This document shows, one piece after another, positions 1 through 11,964 of a stretch of 64,000 bases of DNA. Below the pieces are notes generated by a model, which worked only from the letters and a program-made list of their open reading frames with translations, had not been told where the DNA came from and did not search any database. The translations under genes were made by a program, and so were the position numbers. Every line of letters begins with the position of its first letter. Position 1 is the first letter of the stretch. The DNA comes from Isoetes taiwanensis (Eukaryota; Streptophyta; Lycopodiopsida; Isoetales; Isoetaceae): assembly GCA_021234155.1 (NCBI GenBank), contig JAJEKV010000011.1, positions 18,308,677 through 18,372,676 of the forward strand, written 5' to 3'.

Positions 1-1000
1 GCTACCAAACATAAGCTGGCTAGGTAACCGGTCGGATTGAGGTGTTTTCGACCGGAAATCCGGCCGGCTACCAAACAAGCTGGAGTTTAGTGGAAATTCC
101 GGCCTTGTTTTGGGTGTGTTACTGTTGGTGTTTGCTTCTTTTGATGCCATGTTTGTTTCTTTTGCTTCGCGTGATTTGCAAAGCACTGTTTCTGATTGAA
201 GCATTGAAGCTCTGCGCTTGACTTGGCTCAAAAGTGCACAAAATGCACAAACAGGGATCTTCACAAACGCAGAAACAGGGAAAGCTCTGTTGGTTGCTGC
301 ATAATCGCTCTGCAAGGTCTGCTTCAACAGATAAGAATTTTTTGAAAACACAGCTCTACAGATTGCTGCTCTAATCCTGGCCGTAGCTGCAGGCGCAAAT
401 CGATGCTACTCTGTAAGTCGCAAGATCAAAATGCTGCTCCGCTCTGTTTTCTCCTCTGCCAACCACTGTTGCAAATGCCCTCTCTTTTGCAGGGCTATGG
501 TGGCGCTGTAAGCGACGCCAGGGATCAGAATTCAAAATAATGTTGGTTATATACTGCAAACCTACTTACAAAATTTGGTTTTCCAATGCAATCCATCTTC
601 AAAAATTTGGTTTTCAACCTCTTCTATGACGAGTACTAGACCATGTCTCAAATACACCATCCCAATTGACGTCCTTCCCTAATGTGTAACTCAATTCAAA
701 GCAACATATATGCATCCAAAGTATTCAAGCACATTTAGTTTCTCAAAGTTGTCTCATCATCTGATTTTTCTTCTACTCCAATTAGACCAAATCGATTATG
801 CTTCGTATAAGCCATTTTCATAATCAACGTTGCCGTTCTACCTTCCAGTCGCCGCGGTGAAAATTGATGCAGAAATTTCTATCTGCAACAGCATAAATAT
901 GAAACATACATATGGCATGATGAGCGGATGCGGATTGCCTGTGGCTGATGTGCCGCTAAGATGGGCACCATTGGTGTGCAATACCATAATGTACTGCAGA
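1..1000. other. No gene recognised; repeat-like window edge
   Basis: I see no convincing coding sequence here. The first 90 bases contain the phrase GCTACCAAACA twice (about 1 and 67), with GGTCGG / CCGGCC blocks between them. This resembles the end of a small inverted-repeat transposon cut by the window edge. The rest is AT-rich, with only short random reading frames. Confidence 0.4.
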
Positions 1001-2330
1001 GTTGCTCAATTGGGTAGGGTCGTCCATAGTACCGGTCCTAACTGCCTTGTTCAAAAGGGCATTACAGGAAGATCCTCTCCCCCTCCCCTTCCCAAACACA
1101 CAGTGGACCACTAGCAGGATTGTCCCCATCTACAAGGCAGGTGACCCACACAACCCAGCCAACTACCGAATAATCATGGTCACTTGGGTGTTTGCAAAAC
1201 CGCTAGCCATCATTCTCGAGCAGCAGTTGATGTGCACAGACGCTCTATTTGATCATATCTTTCGCTGTGGACTTTGATTGAAGACAATAGGAACTGTCTG
1301 CAAGACTTGTATTGTTGCTTTGTTGACTTCGCCAAGCTTTTGACATTGTGCCTCGTGAAAAGCTGTGGGCAAGATTGTGCCTGGGGGTCCCTATGGATCT
1401 GGAGAATGTAGTGTACAAGCTATATGAGACATGCTTAGGCCGGTTACAACCAATAGACCAACTACTCGACAGCAATATTGGGGTCCACCAAGGATGCCCT
1501 CTCCAACTGTTTGAGCTTTACATTAATCAGATGAAAATTTTGGCTTACTGACAATGCGGGTGGTGGAACTCAACTTTTGCGCCAGATCACCAAGCAGCTA
1601 ATATACGCCGATGATGTATACCTTCTAGTCTACACTCCAGAGGACATGCAATGCCACCTGGATGCCCTGGACACATTCTGCCAGGCCACTGACATACATG
1701 TCATCTGGCCAAGACTAAGATGACCATCATCTCATCCTCATGTCAGCCAAGGGCTCCCTCATTCACTTAATGGGAGCAAATTGGAGATGACACACGCCTA
1801 TAAGTATTTGGGAGTGGAGTTTTCTTTTACAATGTACTGAGATACTTCCATCCGATTATGAGTGACTGCAGGTTGAAAAATATTGTATGCAATGCAGAAC
1901 ACCAGCACAGAGTGGAGCTATGATTGGGCCCATCAGTTGCACCTATTTAGGATCTTGGTGGAGCCCATTCTTCTATATGGGGTCTGTGTCATGTGATGTT
2001 CCTTACTACTTGGAATGGCTTGGAGCAAGTGTAGAAAACCTTCCTAGTACGGGCGCTGAGAGTGAAATCCACGGTCCCATATCAAATTCTGTTGCACGAA
2101 ACAGGTTCCATGCCTCTTCGGAGAGCAGCCCTTCATCGCCATATTATTTACTTTCAAAAGATAATCAATATAAACGATGCTCGTCTACCCAACCCGGCTT
2201 ACATCGTGGAATGGGGCTGCAATGCCTCAAAGCTTGCTGGAAGGAAAATGGAGCTCAGTGGCTAGGCAGATGGAATGTGCAGGAGCACAGGTACATACAG
2301 GTGAATGGATTGCTATAGCTTGAGCCAGTT
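1000..2330 (+). pseudogene. Decayed LINE reverse transcriptase remnant
   Basis: Pieces of a non-LTR reverse transcriptase can be read in order on the plus strand, in shifting frames. They are IVPIYKAGDPHNPANYR (about 1120-1170), a palm segment with VPREKLWARLCLGVP and GVHQGCPL (about 1350-1505), and the catalytic box YADD at 1604-1615, followed by a KYLGVEF-like motif near 1800. The order and spacing match a LINE RT. Endonuclease and 5' parts are not visible, and frameshifts and stops are numerous, so it is inactive. It differs from the L1-type LINE at 12.3-17.4 kb (the GVHQGCPL and KAGDP style is closer to RTE/Jockey-like enzymes), but I cannot assign the clade. Confidence 0.75.
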
Positions 2331-2852
2331 CCTCAACAAGCGTGGGGATTTCACACCCTTGAACAGGTGAAGATAGCACATTACCAGTACCACATAAATC
2401 CCATGCTCGAACGTGACCTACAACGCTAACTGTGTACCCATTTACTTATAAAAAAATATAGACTCATTATCTCAATTCACATAAGTGCACACCATCTTCG
2501 AATTGAGACAGGAAGATAGATTGGGAAACCATGCCAAGACAGGTTTTGTCAATGGTGCCAAGTGGGAGCCATTGAAGATGAATGTCACACTCTTCAAAGC
2601 TGTTCAGCATATGATCAAATCAGACACGCTACGCTTACATCTCTTCTCTGCAGACTTCATCTTTTCCTATTCCTCAAAAATATCTGCCAATGCTTTTTAG
2701 AAAGATAGATAGCATTTTTATGTCATGCCACATTGGGAGCATCCATGAGGACTTATGACGGATTCCCAGAGACTTGAGCACAAGATCACTTAATTGCTAG
2801 CCCAATGGACTAGCCGTTAAACCAAACAAGGGGGAACAATACCAATTTAGCA
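2331..2852. other. No gene recognised
   Basis: AT-rich sequence between the LINE remnant and the transposon-type pseudogene. It contains a 70-codon plus-strand frame at 2485-2700 with no recognisable motif. Confidence 0.4.
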
Positions 2853-3270
2853 CTAAGTTAATACTATTGCAATGTTTGTCTCAAACTCCTTGAAGCGTTC
2901 TCTACAGAACACAGCATCATCATGAGTGTCTCTTACTGGTTTAGAATTTCTCTTTAGCATCTCGTGAGTGAGTGCTCTCTTCAGAACAACACATGCACCA
3001 TCATGCTCTACATAATAAACATACCTAATTTGTTAAGTGAAAAAAAAAAGAACAACTAATATTCATGTCAATACAACATTAGAATCTACCTTTTCCATGG
3101 TAAGAACCAAAATAGTTTTTATGGATAGGAATCCCCGAGAAATTGGAAAGTTCGTGCACCTTGAATCGACATGCACATCCATCTGACCACATTACATGAT
3201 TGCTATATTTTACACCTTTGCAGGTTAGTAGATTAGCATGTTTATTAAGACAATGTTGCACAAACCATTA
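2853..3270 (-). pseudogene. Transposon-type protein, C-terminal half (WSDG / HGK / HDGA motifs)
   Basis: Read on the minus strand from 3264 downward, the frame opens with FVQHCLNKH, then WSDGCACRFK and NYFGSYHGK. A GT...AG intron can be placed at 3089-3008 (82 bp). Splicing it joins HGK directly to EHDGACVVLKRALT and continues to a TAG stop at 2853. The pattern W-S-D-G ... H-G-K-x-x-x-D-G-A is shared by a widespread, poorly named group of eukaryotic transposon proteins, which I recall only in general terms. The other half lies at 6231-7450, and the gene was split by the element at 3271-6230. The acidic residues in SDD (other half) and SDG could be catalytic, but that is inference. Several frame breaks make the gene inactive. 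Confidence 0.6.
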
Positions 3271-3303
3271 GAGAAAAAATGGGGTCTCTTGGTGTCCCCC
3301 TAA
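3271..3303 (+). repeat. Left terminal inverted repeat
   Basis: 33-bp TIR of the 2.96 kb element. It matches the reverse complement of 6198-6230 at 30 of 33 positions. Confidence 0.85.
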
Positions 3304-6197
3304 GAGAAAATTAGTTTTTCTTTTTACATTATATTTTAGATGGAGTTTTTCGAGGCAGGGTAATTATTTCGAATCCAAAGCCTTTCAAATATCTAAATGG
3401 GTTTATCTTTTACCTTTCTCTTTTTGCCACGTAGTGTGTCAAGGATAAACCTCAATTGACGAGCAAGATATCAAAATCTCTAAAATCCGGTTCACTCGTG
3501 TGGCCCCATGCTATGCTCTGATTCGATTTAATATGGGCTGCTCTGATTCGATTTAATATGGGCTTTCATGCTGCTCGAGTGCAGGATTCATGAGCCAAGA
3601 ACCAGTCTTTCTTCCTCTTTGAAGGTCCATACAGTTTTAAAATTTTAAATCGAGCTTGTCTCCATCATACAATTTCAACACAGCAGTGTGTCACGGCGTT
3701 GTAAGGTTGAATACGTTTTGCAGATTCTTGAAGAAGAGGTGCAGTCTCTATAAAACCAGTCAAAACATGCAGTGGAAACCCTGATATGCATCTTTAGTAG
3801 CAAGTGATACTGTAAATAATTGTTTGAATGTGATGCCAATGAACTCAACTGCGCTCAGCAGCAACACCCAAGCGGAAATGTCAATACATGATTCTAGAAG
3901 CCAAGAAACATTTGAGACTTTGAGAGTACGCTTAAATTGTAGAGGCAAGCATGCATATGATTAATCCTAGAGCAGAAAACTTGGCTGGTTGCAGACTGTT
4001 TGACATTAAGTTTTCATCATTGAATAGTTTAAGTTTGCTATTTTGTCTATGTAATGTAGAATGAATTTGCTTGTAAATTTAAAAAGAACAGACCTCTATG
4101 TTTGTGTTCTGCCATGCAATATCAATTCGTGGATCTGGTGGTTGTTCTATTAGATATGTACATTCTGAAAAGAGCATATTGTACACTTAACACAATAAAA
4201 ACAATGTAAACTTTAACAATGACAAATAGCTTAGACTGAAGTGCAAAGGCAGATACAGAACTTGGAATTGAAATCTTACTGTAATGCTTCTACCAACAAA
4301 GGTGGATTGCAAAGGAAGAACCATTATCCACAATATGTTACATAAATTTAATGTTTCCAATTCCACAGGTACAAACAAAGGTAAATGGCATGTTGACTCT
4401 GGCCAATTTACATGAGGTAAATGCAAGGTCAAACAAGAACAGATATAGACGGATGAGGTTGCAGCCCTATAGAATGAATTCTCTGTACGCACAAACTTAA
4501 GAATGCCATTGAAAAAAACAACTAAACATCCATATACTCTGCAGGAATTGAACCTGACAAGCCAAGAGTTTATTTACAATTCCATAATCAAGCAAATCAC
4601 TTGGTATGTATTGCACATGCCTGCATGGAACAATAAAATCTAAAACAACCATAATTTGCAGAGACAGATATGTTGGATATGATTCTTGTGTACCTTGCTT
4701 TTTTCTTGGAAATACCCTCTAGCAAGGCCATGCCTTTGAGATTCTGGCATGCAGCTAATGGTTTTAACGAGAGGAAGTTTACAATAGCATACATTCTGAT
4801 CGGTGTTCCTTCTACTATAAGCTAGATCTCTTACATCTGTTTTGTTTACCAAAGAGGAAAACAAACAAGGCTTCGAGATGTGAATTTGGCAGAGAGCAGA
4901 GCTACTATTGCAATTCTCCATAATCTAGTTAAAACTGAGGCATGCGCACATAAACCTATAAATAAAAATGAAATCGTTATTCAAGGAAGCAACAAGGGAA
5001 ATATGGAATAAATCAAATATAGTATAAGAATCCTTATCTTTTTTCTGTGAGTGTACCATAGCTGGATCAGAGGCAACACATTCCAAAACGGCAGGCCATT
5101 CCACAACGAATTTCTTTGTGAAACTGGGCACCAATTTGTTTAAAAAGATATGATCGACTCCATGCTTTTGGAGTAACATTCGAGTATTCCAACTTAACCA
5201 AAGAAAGAAGCAGAGTGGAAAGAAAAACAAGAAGAAACTCCATGGCGTTGTACTCAGGCATTCAAATCTGAACCATCCTTCTAGGCATTCAAATTTGAAC
5301 CATCCTTCTACCCATCAAACTGGGCTTTGAAACCATGACTGGCATTCAAATTTGAACCAACATTTACTAGCAATCCAAGAGCAATCAGAGCAATCCACAG
5401 TTGGTTTGAATATAACTAAAGGTGAATCTAAGGCTTCTTGTGCAGCTACTTACTGTAGATTGTGGATTGCAGCTACCAAAACATAATGATCTTACAGATT
5501 CAAAGGGCTAACATGTATATACCATCCGAAAATTCTTGCAGAGCTCAACATCTTATGCTGCCAGGAAAAAATGTTCCGGGTTGTCTGCACCTGTAAGATC
5601 CTCCAAACACTCGGAACATGACTTGAGGGGTTCATAATCACATCTGAAATGCATACGAAAGATACAACAAAACCCAGAAGTGGCATACTCGGCATTGTGA
5701 ATTCATCTAGCTGCCAATAAAGTTCCCAAGCATCCAAACATTGTTATAAGGCATAATGCAAAAAGTTTCCATCGCATAATACCTGGCAAGCGCATGGACC
5801 AGACTGATTCCTTCAGCTTTTCTCTATTCATCCAAATCCTAGCACATGATCAATAGACCTAAAGCTAAAAAAAAAAAAAAACCTCCTAGCGTATGAATCC
5901 CAAACCAACCACACCATATGAGGCGCTGCTCCATCGAGAACCAATGCCTGATACGAAACTCGAGATTGGGAGGTGTATTTTTTTAATGTAATAACTATTG
6001 GATGCTCGATGCACCTTGTAATTATTTCCCACCTACCTAAATAAAATTCCCAAATATCTAACATATCTTTATGAGATTTTTTGCACTATTTTCTAAATAT
6101 ATAGGGCATTTCCTTAGCCATGTAGACATGCCATTTGAACAAAGAGCAGGCCCCTTATTGGTTGATAGCAAAATCTGATGTGGAATTTTGAGATTTA

Positions 6198-6230
6198 TTA
6201 AGAGGACACCAAGAGACCCCATATTTTCTC
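6198..6230 (-). repeat. Right terminal inverted repeat
   Basis: Inverted partner of 3271-3303. The outermost bases on the minus strand are GAGAAAATATGGGGTCTC. Confidence 0.85.
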
Positions 6231-7450
6231 AAATGAGAGTGTCATGGTCTCTATCATCCGAAATATAAAAATGTGTCTCTTTGATAATATGTCTTTGAGT
6301 GCTGCAATCAAATTTCTCCTCCTGAGCCACGACGTCTTTAGGAGTAGCATGCTTATATGTGATGTGCACCTGTATTGGCCATTGATCATTCCTCCAATGT
6401 AAACCTTGAATTTCATGTTGTACCTTGAATGTGTAGCTCTCAGTAAAGTCAATTATTGACACTGGTATCCTTGAAAAAGGTGATTAAGCACTACCTAGAC
6501 TACGTAGCCTACCACCTAGCCTCATAGTTATAAGGGATGAACTCTTTCAAAACTTTCTTGGCATTTGTTAAACCATCTGCTGTTGAAGTTGACTTGTACA
6601 CAAGCTTCGCAATAGCTTTGGGTGCCACTATGGAACTATCATTGCCACAAGGTTCACTTACTGATTCATAAATTTGCAAATGAAACATAGTTAAGCAATG
6701 AACATTTCAAACATCAAATAAGCAAGAGAGACACTCACTGTATCAAAAGTCTTTCAGTCAACCATGTGACCTAAATCCCTACTTAGTTCTTTTGGACACA
6801 TAGGTAAATTCAATGGGCCGCACTTTTCACATAACAATAGCAGGCATTTGTGGTCATGCCACTCATCTGCAACAAACCAATGATCTCGACATGCCGCTTG
6901 ATGATTTATATGCCATATCATGTGCTTGACATGTTGATCCATAAAATACATGTATAAGTACAATCAATACCATAAAAAATTGCATCTAACCTTATCTTAT
7001 TGAGTGCTTGTCTAACAAAGTCTAGCCTAATGTGATCGAACCCCTTCACTATCCTCACAAATGGAGGCCTCAATGCATGGAAAACTGAGAACAAGATCTC
7101 AAATTTTGAATTATCCCTTTGAAACTTTTTCATAGAATGCACACTGATGTAGAAATATAATGCAATCAATACGTTATGAACAGTGGCAAAGAAACTAGCA
7201 AATCAAAGCAATGGACATTCACAAACCTCAGTTTCTTTCAAAAATTGTAGAGGATGCAGGTACTTTTTATCTGGCGCTTGCCAAATCTTTATGACATGCT
7301 TCTTGCTTGGTGAAACTCGAGAGTGAGCTGTCTAGAAATCTGTGACAACTTTTTGCTGCTTTCTACTTAGCTTATCATACCTACTTTTCCTCTTGAACAT
7401 TGACTATGGAACATCTCCAATTTCAGCTGCTACTCTCCTACGTACTGCTC
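6231..7450 (-). pseudogene. Transposon-type protein, N-terminal and middle part
   Basis: On the minus strand the following pieces occur in order: AVRRRVAAEIGDVP (about 7450-7400), HSRVSPSKKHVIKIWQAP (about 7320-7265), FHALRPPFVRIVKGFDHIR (about 7075-7020), DHWFVADEWHDHKC (about 6880), and WRNDQWPIQVHITYKHATP followed by FYISDDRDHDTL, ending at 6231 where the TIR element begins. Intron-like gaps and frame breaks separate the pieces. They continue into the half at 2853-3270, giving one gene of about 4.6 kb including the insertion. Function is not assigned; see the other half for the motif argument. Confidence 0.55.
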
Positions 7451-8421
7451 TTGAATTCAAGTTCAAACATTTGGAAGTTCCCAAGCAATTTATTCCACTA
7501 GGCTGAGAAATCATCTTGAAAAATTTGGAGGAAAGGATTTTCTTTCATATAGTCTTAAAAGACAGAGAGCATGATGCGTTAAAATGTGGAGGGAGAGTTT
7601 GAGAGTCCAAAGGGAGCCACCTTGTAGGCAAAGGTGCCCCACGGCATGGTGAAGGTGGTTTTGAGTTGATCTTCTTGTTCGATAGAAATTTGATTGTACC
7701 CTGAAAAGCCATCCATGAAAGAGTACATCTCGTGACCAGCAACCTCTTCCAGAAACTGGTCTGTGAAGGGTAGCGGAAAGTGATCCCGTTTCGTGGCCTG
7801 ATTTAATTTTCTGTAGTCCACGCAAACCCAGATTTTTCCATTATGCTTGAGAGCAATGACAATGGGGTTCACCCACTCGGAATGTTTGACCTCATAAACT
7901 AAGCCAACGGCCAGGAGTTTGTCGATTTCGGCTTTGACGCAGTCACGATAGTTGGGGTTGAGCCTATACTGTCGTTGCTAGATTGGGCGTGCATCAGGTT
8001 TAGTGGGAATGATCAGTTCCCCTAACTCTTTTTTGATACCCCGAAGGTCTTTATAGCTCCACGCAAAGATATGTTTGAATTTTTTGAACAAGGTGACAGC
8101 GTGTCCTTTATAAGTTGGTGGAAGGTTGGCAGCCAGACGAACTGGTTGATTGTTTCCAATGTGCACGATCTCCACCTCGGGAGTTTGAATATGTGGGACA
8201 ACCTCCGTGTCCTGAACAATATGAGCAGATGGTTCGAGCATGACAGGAGGCGCGGCATTTTGTGTAGTGAAGAAAAGGGGCTGCTGAGCTTCATCGAGCA
8301 GAGGTTGCTTCATGACGGCATGAACATCCACAACGTCTGAGGGAGCCTCTGTGCCATTGAATACGATTGCAGGGAGCCAGGTAGGGGTCAAGGAGAGCCG
8401 CCATGACCTAGTCCTGATCAA
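7445..8421 (-). pseudogene. gypsy reverse transcriptase, partial
   Basis: The segment from 8421 to 7978 ends with KELGELIIPTKPDARPI, the usual lead-in to RT. After a frame break, 7872-7579 reads IALKHNGKIWVCVDYRKLN ... FMDGFSGYNQISIEQED ... APFGLSNSPSTF. A further frame carries LQIFQDDFSA, corresponding to the catalytic F/Y-x-D-D box, down to about 7445. The first catalytic Asp (FMDGFSGY) is present. There is no thumb, RNase H or integrase. It is disabled by at least two frame breaks and by truncation. Confidence 0.8.
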
Positions 8422-9163
8422 GAGTCATGTCACCCCAAGGATCTGCATACTCGTAGGAGGAGAGAGGAAGATTTGCAGGTGGTGCCTGAATGTGATAGAT
8501 GTTTTGAGCTTCTTCAGAATCAGTATCAGAGATTGAGGGTTCTACATGTTCAACAGAAATTAACTTGCCCGTTTCCAAATCCATAGTAGCATTGAGATGA
8601 CCATCAGTGATAACAAGTTGATCCGTGGCCCAGTAATGAATACTTTTAGCCTGGCGGAGAAAGGGTCTGCCAACCAGCATTTCATAGTCACCGGGATCTT
8701 CTCCAGCTTTCCAAACACCAAATTCCAAGGGGAATTTGAGATCACCAATACTAATATGAAGAAGAGAGGTGATGCCTTGAGGGCGTATAATATGGCCATT
8801 GGCCAACTTGATGTCATAGGGGGCACGGTAGAGTTGCTTGATGCCCAGTTGCATCCGAAGTTTATCAGTAATGAGATTGACAACACTTCCTCCATCAATT
8901 TGAACATGATTGATTTGTTGGTTGCCCACCGTCGCATGCACCTTGGGTGTTGAAGTAGCCACTGCTCCGACCAGTACAGTGGGAAGGGGCAACTGGTCTT
9001 TGAGAGCAGGACAGAGTTTTAAAATAGTGGCAAGGCTCAAGGGGATCTTGATTTTTGCAAGCTCTTCTTGAAGTTCCAAGGGAACATGACAAAATAGATC
9101 AGCAGGGTCTAAAGGAGCAGGAGTTTGAGGCAAAGAAGCAGAAACCTCCTTGAGAAGCTCCAC
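8408..9163 (-). pseudogene. gypsy aspartic protease region
   Basis: This is a 251-residue open frame. Its middle carries the retropepsin pattern IDGGSVVNLI (D-G-G in place of the more common D-S-G/D-T-G), followed about 90 residues later by YEMLVGRPFLRQ, the second conserved hydrophobic-G segment. It sits between gag and RT, as expected for a Ty3/gypsy polyprotein. The upstream part (PLELQEELAKIKIPLSLATILKL) is the typical gag-protease linker of plant gypsy elements. The last residues overlap the next frame, so a frameshift separates it from RT. Confidence 0.75.
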
Positions 9164-9279
9164 CTCTGCAGCAATATTGGGATACGGCTGAGAGCGTGGG
9201 CTCTTGGATAAACCTCCTTGAGAAGCTCCACCTTTGCAGCAATATTGGGATACGGCTAAGAGCGTGGGCTCTTGGATGA
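9144..9279 (-). repeat. 68-bp tandem duplication in gypsy gag-protease linker
   Basis: A block starting CCTCCTTGAGAAGCTCCACC and ending GTGGGCTCTTGGAT occurs twice in direct succession, differing at only a few bases. It breaks the local reading frame. Confidence 0.7.
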
Positions 9280-11337
9280 TGAAGGTGTCTCCTGACGCTG
9301 CTGAGCACGTGTGGTGGCATGAACATTGGCAAGCTTGCGGCCTTCAGCAGCTTGCATGAGTTTGAGAATACTCTGTCTCACCTTTGGCATGACATGGGGC
9401 ATGAGTTTATCCAAATCGGGCGCGAAGTGGACCTTTTTTTCATCTTCATGAGGGGCTGTGTCGACAGCAAAAGCTGGTTTCGTGTCGTGAGGGATGATAG
9501 TCAACGGGCGTGAAGCCTTGGTCTGGCAAGAAACCAAACCAACCCAATTGGACTGCTGTACCGGAGGGTTGAGTGTCTGATAAATTTCTTCTTGAGCTTG
9601 TTGATCTAGAGGGGTGGATGATTGAGGTCGCTGTTGTTGAGGTGGCCATGGTGGCTTTCTCAGAACAGGACATGGGCCTTGCTTGCCATTGGCAACCCAC
9701 AGCTGATAAGCCGTGAGCCGGCTGAAGCAGTTTGATTTGTTCCTGGGAGTTGAACTTGGACTTGAGGAAGCTGAGGGCATGCCGTGGTGGTATGACCCCA
9801 TTCTTGGCAGTGGTAGCATTGAGCCTTGGAAGGATCAAAAGGTTGACGGGGGCCTTGACCCCGAGACTGTTGAGGTTGCTGAGATTGTTGATTCTGTTGA
9901 GGTTGTTGAGCTTGATATTACTGAGGCGGATATGATTGTTGCTGCTGGGTCATGGTTTGCACCTGGAAAACCATTTTTTGTCGGAAGGGTGTAGGATGAG
10001 AACGAGTACACTCTTCCATGGTATGATTGCATATGTTGCGCCGTTTACAATGAGGAGGACCATTAGTGGAGTTGCATTCATTGGCAAGATGACCTTGATA
10101 TTTACAGATGTGGCACCAGATCTGAGTGCGTTGAGGAGCTGTTGGTTGAGGCTGAACCGCATTCTGAGGAACCATGACGGGGGCATGAAAGGGAGTTCCG
10201 TGAGGGCAACACCCCGTGAGGAGACGTTGACCGAGTGATTGACTAATTCGATCGCCTGCTCCAGTGTCTTGGGACGCAGGTACTCAGTCATGAGTCGAAT
10301 TGCAGGAGGAAGGCCTTGCAGAAACCAGACGAGAATCTGGCTTTGCGTGGGATACTCCTGCAGCTTGCTGACCAGAATGTGAAGGCGATCCGCGAAATCA
10401 CGCGCAGACTCCGTGGGTTGCTGCTGAAGATCATTGAGTTGCTTGAGCAGGAGTTGATCATCGTCAATGGTGCTATAATGAGAGAGAAATGCCAATTTCA
10501 TCTCTTGCCAATTCTGCTTCCAGTGGCTTTTGTTGGCCATGAGCCATTGATGAGGGGCGCCTGGCAGCGTGGTAGAAAAGATGTTAGAACTTGAGTTGAG
10601 GTTGAGTGTGACCATTGAGAATGGCCAATGCCTCAAATTCCTCCATGTGAGCTTGGGCACTTTGATCGAAAGGTTTCCCTTTACTATTTCCGAAGGTGGA
10701 ATACGTGAGTTTGAGATTTTGAACAGGAGATGGAGGGGGTCCGTGCGCATAGACAGGTGGAGCATAAGTAGGAACATAGCTTTGGGGGACAGCCGTGGGT
10801 TGGGATCAAGGCGGCAGAGGAACCGAAAAACCTAAAGGTCTAGAGAGAGGAGCATCCTGTGGCGATGGACCATGGGAGCCCTCATCATTCAGCTTGAGAT
10901 CAGTGAGATTGTAGACTGGAAGAGCGTGCTGAAAAGATGGGGAGGTCTAATATTCGTGGACATGGGGAGGGCCGAAAGAAACATGAGGGTAGCCCATCCC
11001 GGCAGGAGGAGAAGAAGGTTGCGAAGGCAGAGGGGTGTGACCGGAGGGGATATGGATGTAGGTGCTTTCCAGAGTGGAAATAATGAGGAGTGGGCTGAAC
11101 AGGTGTATTCTGGGGCCACTGGGGTTGAGAGCAGTGCTTACACATAGGAGGAGACCCCGGTCGAGAATGAATATGAGGAGTAGGCGGTGCCGACTGTGCT
11201 CTTGAGCGGACACGGCCTCCCTCAATATCATAATCAGTGTCATACATGTCTCGAGAAGCTTCGCGACGCTGATGGCGCTCCAGGCGAGCCGCCGTTTGGC
11301 AAAGAAGTTCTTCAGGAGTGAAAGCACGAGCAGACAT
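9256..11337 (-). pseudogene. gypsy gag with zinc knuckle
   Basis: Gag starts at 11337 with MSARAFTPEELLCQTAARL. Capsid-like sequence lies at about 10650-10300 (HQWLMANKSHWKQNWQEM, then ESARDFADRLHILVSKLQEYP and FLQGLPPAIRLMTEYLRPKT), a typical retrotransposon gag core. A CCHC-like knuckle, CHICKYQGHLANEC, is at about 10115. A Pro/Gln-rich tail reaches about 9256. At least three frame changes (near 10900, 10180 and 9840) break it. The start was chosen because it is the first ATG after the PBS. Confidence 0.75.
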
Positions 11338-11365
11338 AGTGAAGAGAAGGAAATAAGAAAGATCA

Positions 11366-11383
11366 GACCTGGCAGCGGCGCCA
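11366..11383 (-). other. Primer-binding site, tRNA-Asp-like
   Basis: On the minus strand, one base after the LTR end, TGGCGCCGCTGCCAGG is read. The complement of plant tRNA-Asp is TGGCGCCGTTGCCGGGG, so there are two to three mismatches. Confidence 0.7.
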
Positions 11384-11384
11384 G

Positions 11385-11964
11385 TGTTTAGGGTCTGGGT
11401 TCGGGATCTCCTGTAAGACAGCCCTCGGTGAGGAACTTTGGTTCAAACAGGAGAATTCTGGCTGAGTGTCACGCGGGATTTTGCAAAGGAACGGAAAATG
11501 AAAAACAGGAAACAACAACAAACAGTGAAGATAATGATGCTTCCTTGATATTACTGAGTGTACATGAGCTCTCGGAAAATGAGAGAAAGACTAGAGACAA
11601 GGACTAAAACTCATCTAGAAAACTGAGTTCTAACTCTACTTATATATATAGTACAACGGCCTTAGGCCCAAAATAGGTGTTTGACAGATTTCGCTACCAA
11701 CCCCTTGATCAAAGCCTGATTTCCAGGAAATCTGGCGGTGCCTTCTTTACGTGCCTGGAATCACGCTAAGTGCTGACTGTACTTCTGCAGGTGCGTTATT
11801 TATCTGTTCTCTGTCTCTTCTTTGGCGTGGTCTTCATCGTGGTCTTCGGCGTGGTCTTCGGAGGGGGTTTGCTCCCTGATGCTTGACCTTGACCTGGCGT
11901 CTTATTCCTGCCTTGATCCGTGGTGTGCATGAATAGTCCTGTACCAGGACGTACAGGACTAACA
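11385..11964 (-). repeat. 5' LTR of the truncated gypsy element
   Basis: 580 bp. On the minus strand it begins TGTTAGTCCTGTACGTCC and ends CCCTAAACA directly before the PBS, giving the usual TG...CA ends. Only this LTR is present in the window. Confidence 0.75.

Larger units (their letters stand above)
3271..6230. mobile_element. 2.96 kb DNA transposon with 33-bp terminal inverted repeats
   Basis: The left end begins GAGAAAAAATGGGGTCTCTT and the right end is its reverse complement, with 3 mismatches over 33 bp (TIRs at 3271-3303 and 6198-6230). The insertion lies exactly where the reading frame of the flanking transposon-type gene breaks: HDTL on one side, FVQHCL on the other. No clean target duplication is visible; the flanks share only a degenerate 9-bp similarity ending TTT, so a Mutator-like origin is possible but unproven. 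The interior has no transposase that I recognise. Its minus-strand short frames (for example about 4925-5260 and 3760-3948) look partly protein-like and could be captured host exons, which would make this a Pack-MULE-type element. Confidence 0.7.
7445..11964 (-). mobile_element. Truncated Ty3/gypsy LTR retrotransposon (5' half)
   Basis: A minus-strand element runs LTR (11964-11385), tRNA-type PBS, gag, zinc knuckle, aspartic protease and RT. It stops abruptly inside RT near 7445, where the older transposon-type gene resumes. RNase H, integrase and the 3' LTR are absent. The PBS resembles the complement of tRNA-Asp, which is the type used by Athila/Tat-like plant elements. The RT motif order (VCVDYRKLN, FMDGFSGYNQI, APFGLSNSPSTF, QDDFSA) also fits a non-chromovirus plant gypsy clade. 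Confidence 0.8.

Noticed and set aside
4187-5261. Minus-strand frames inside the TIR element as independent genes
   Set aside because: Short, without start or splice context that I can confirm; mentioned only as possible captured exons.
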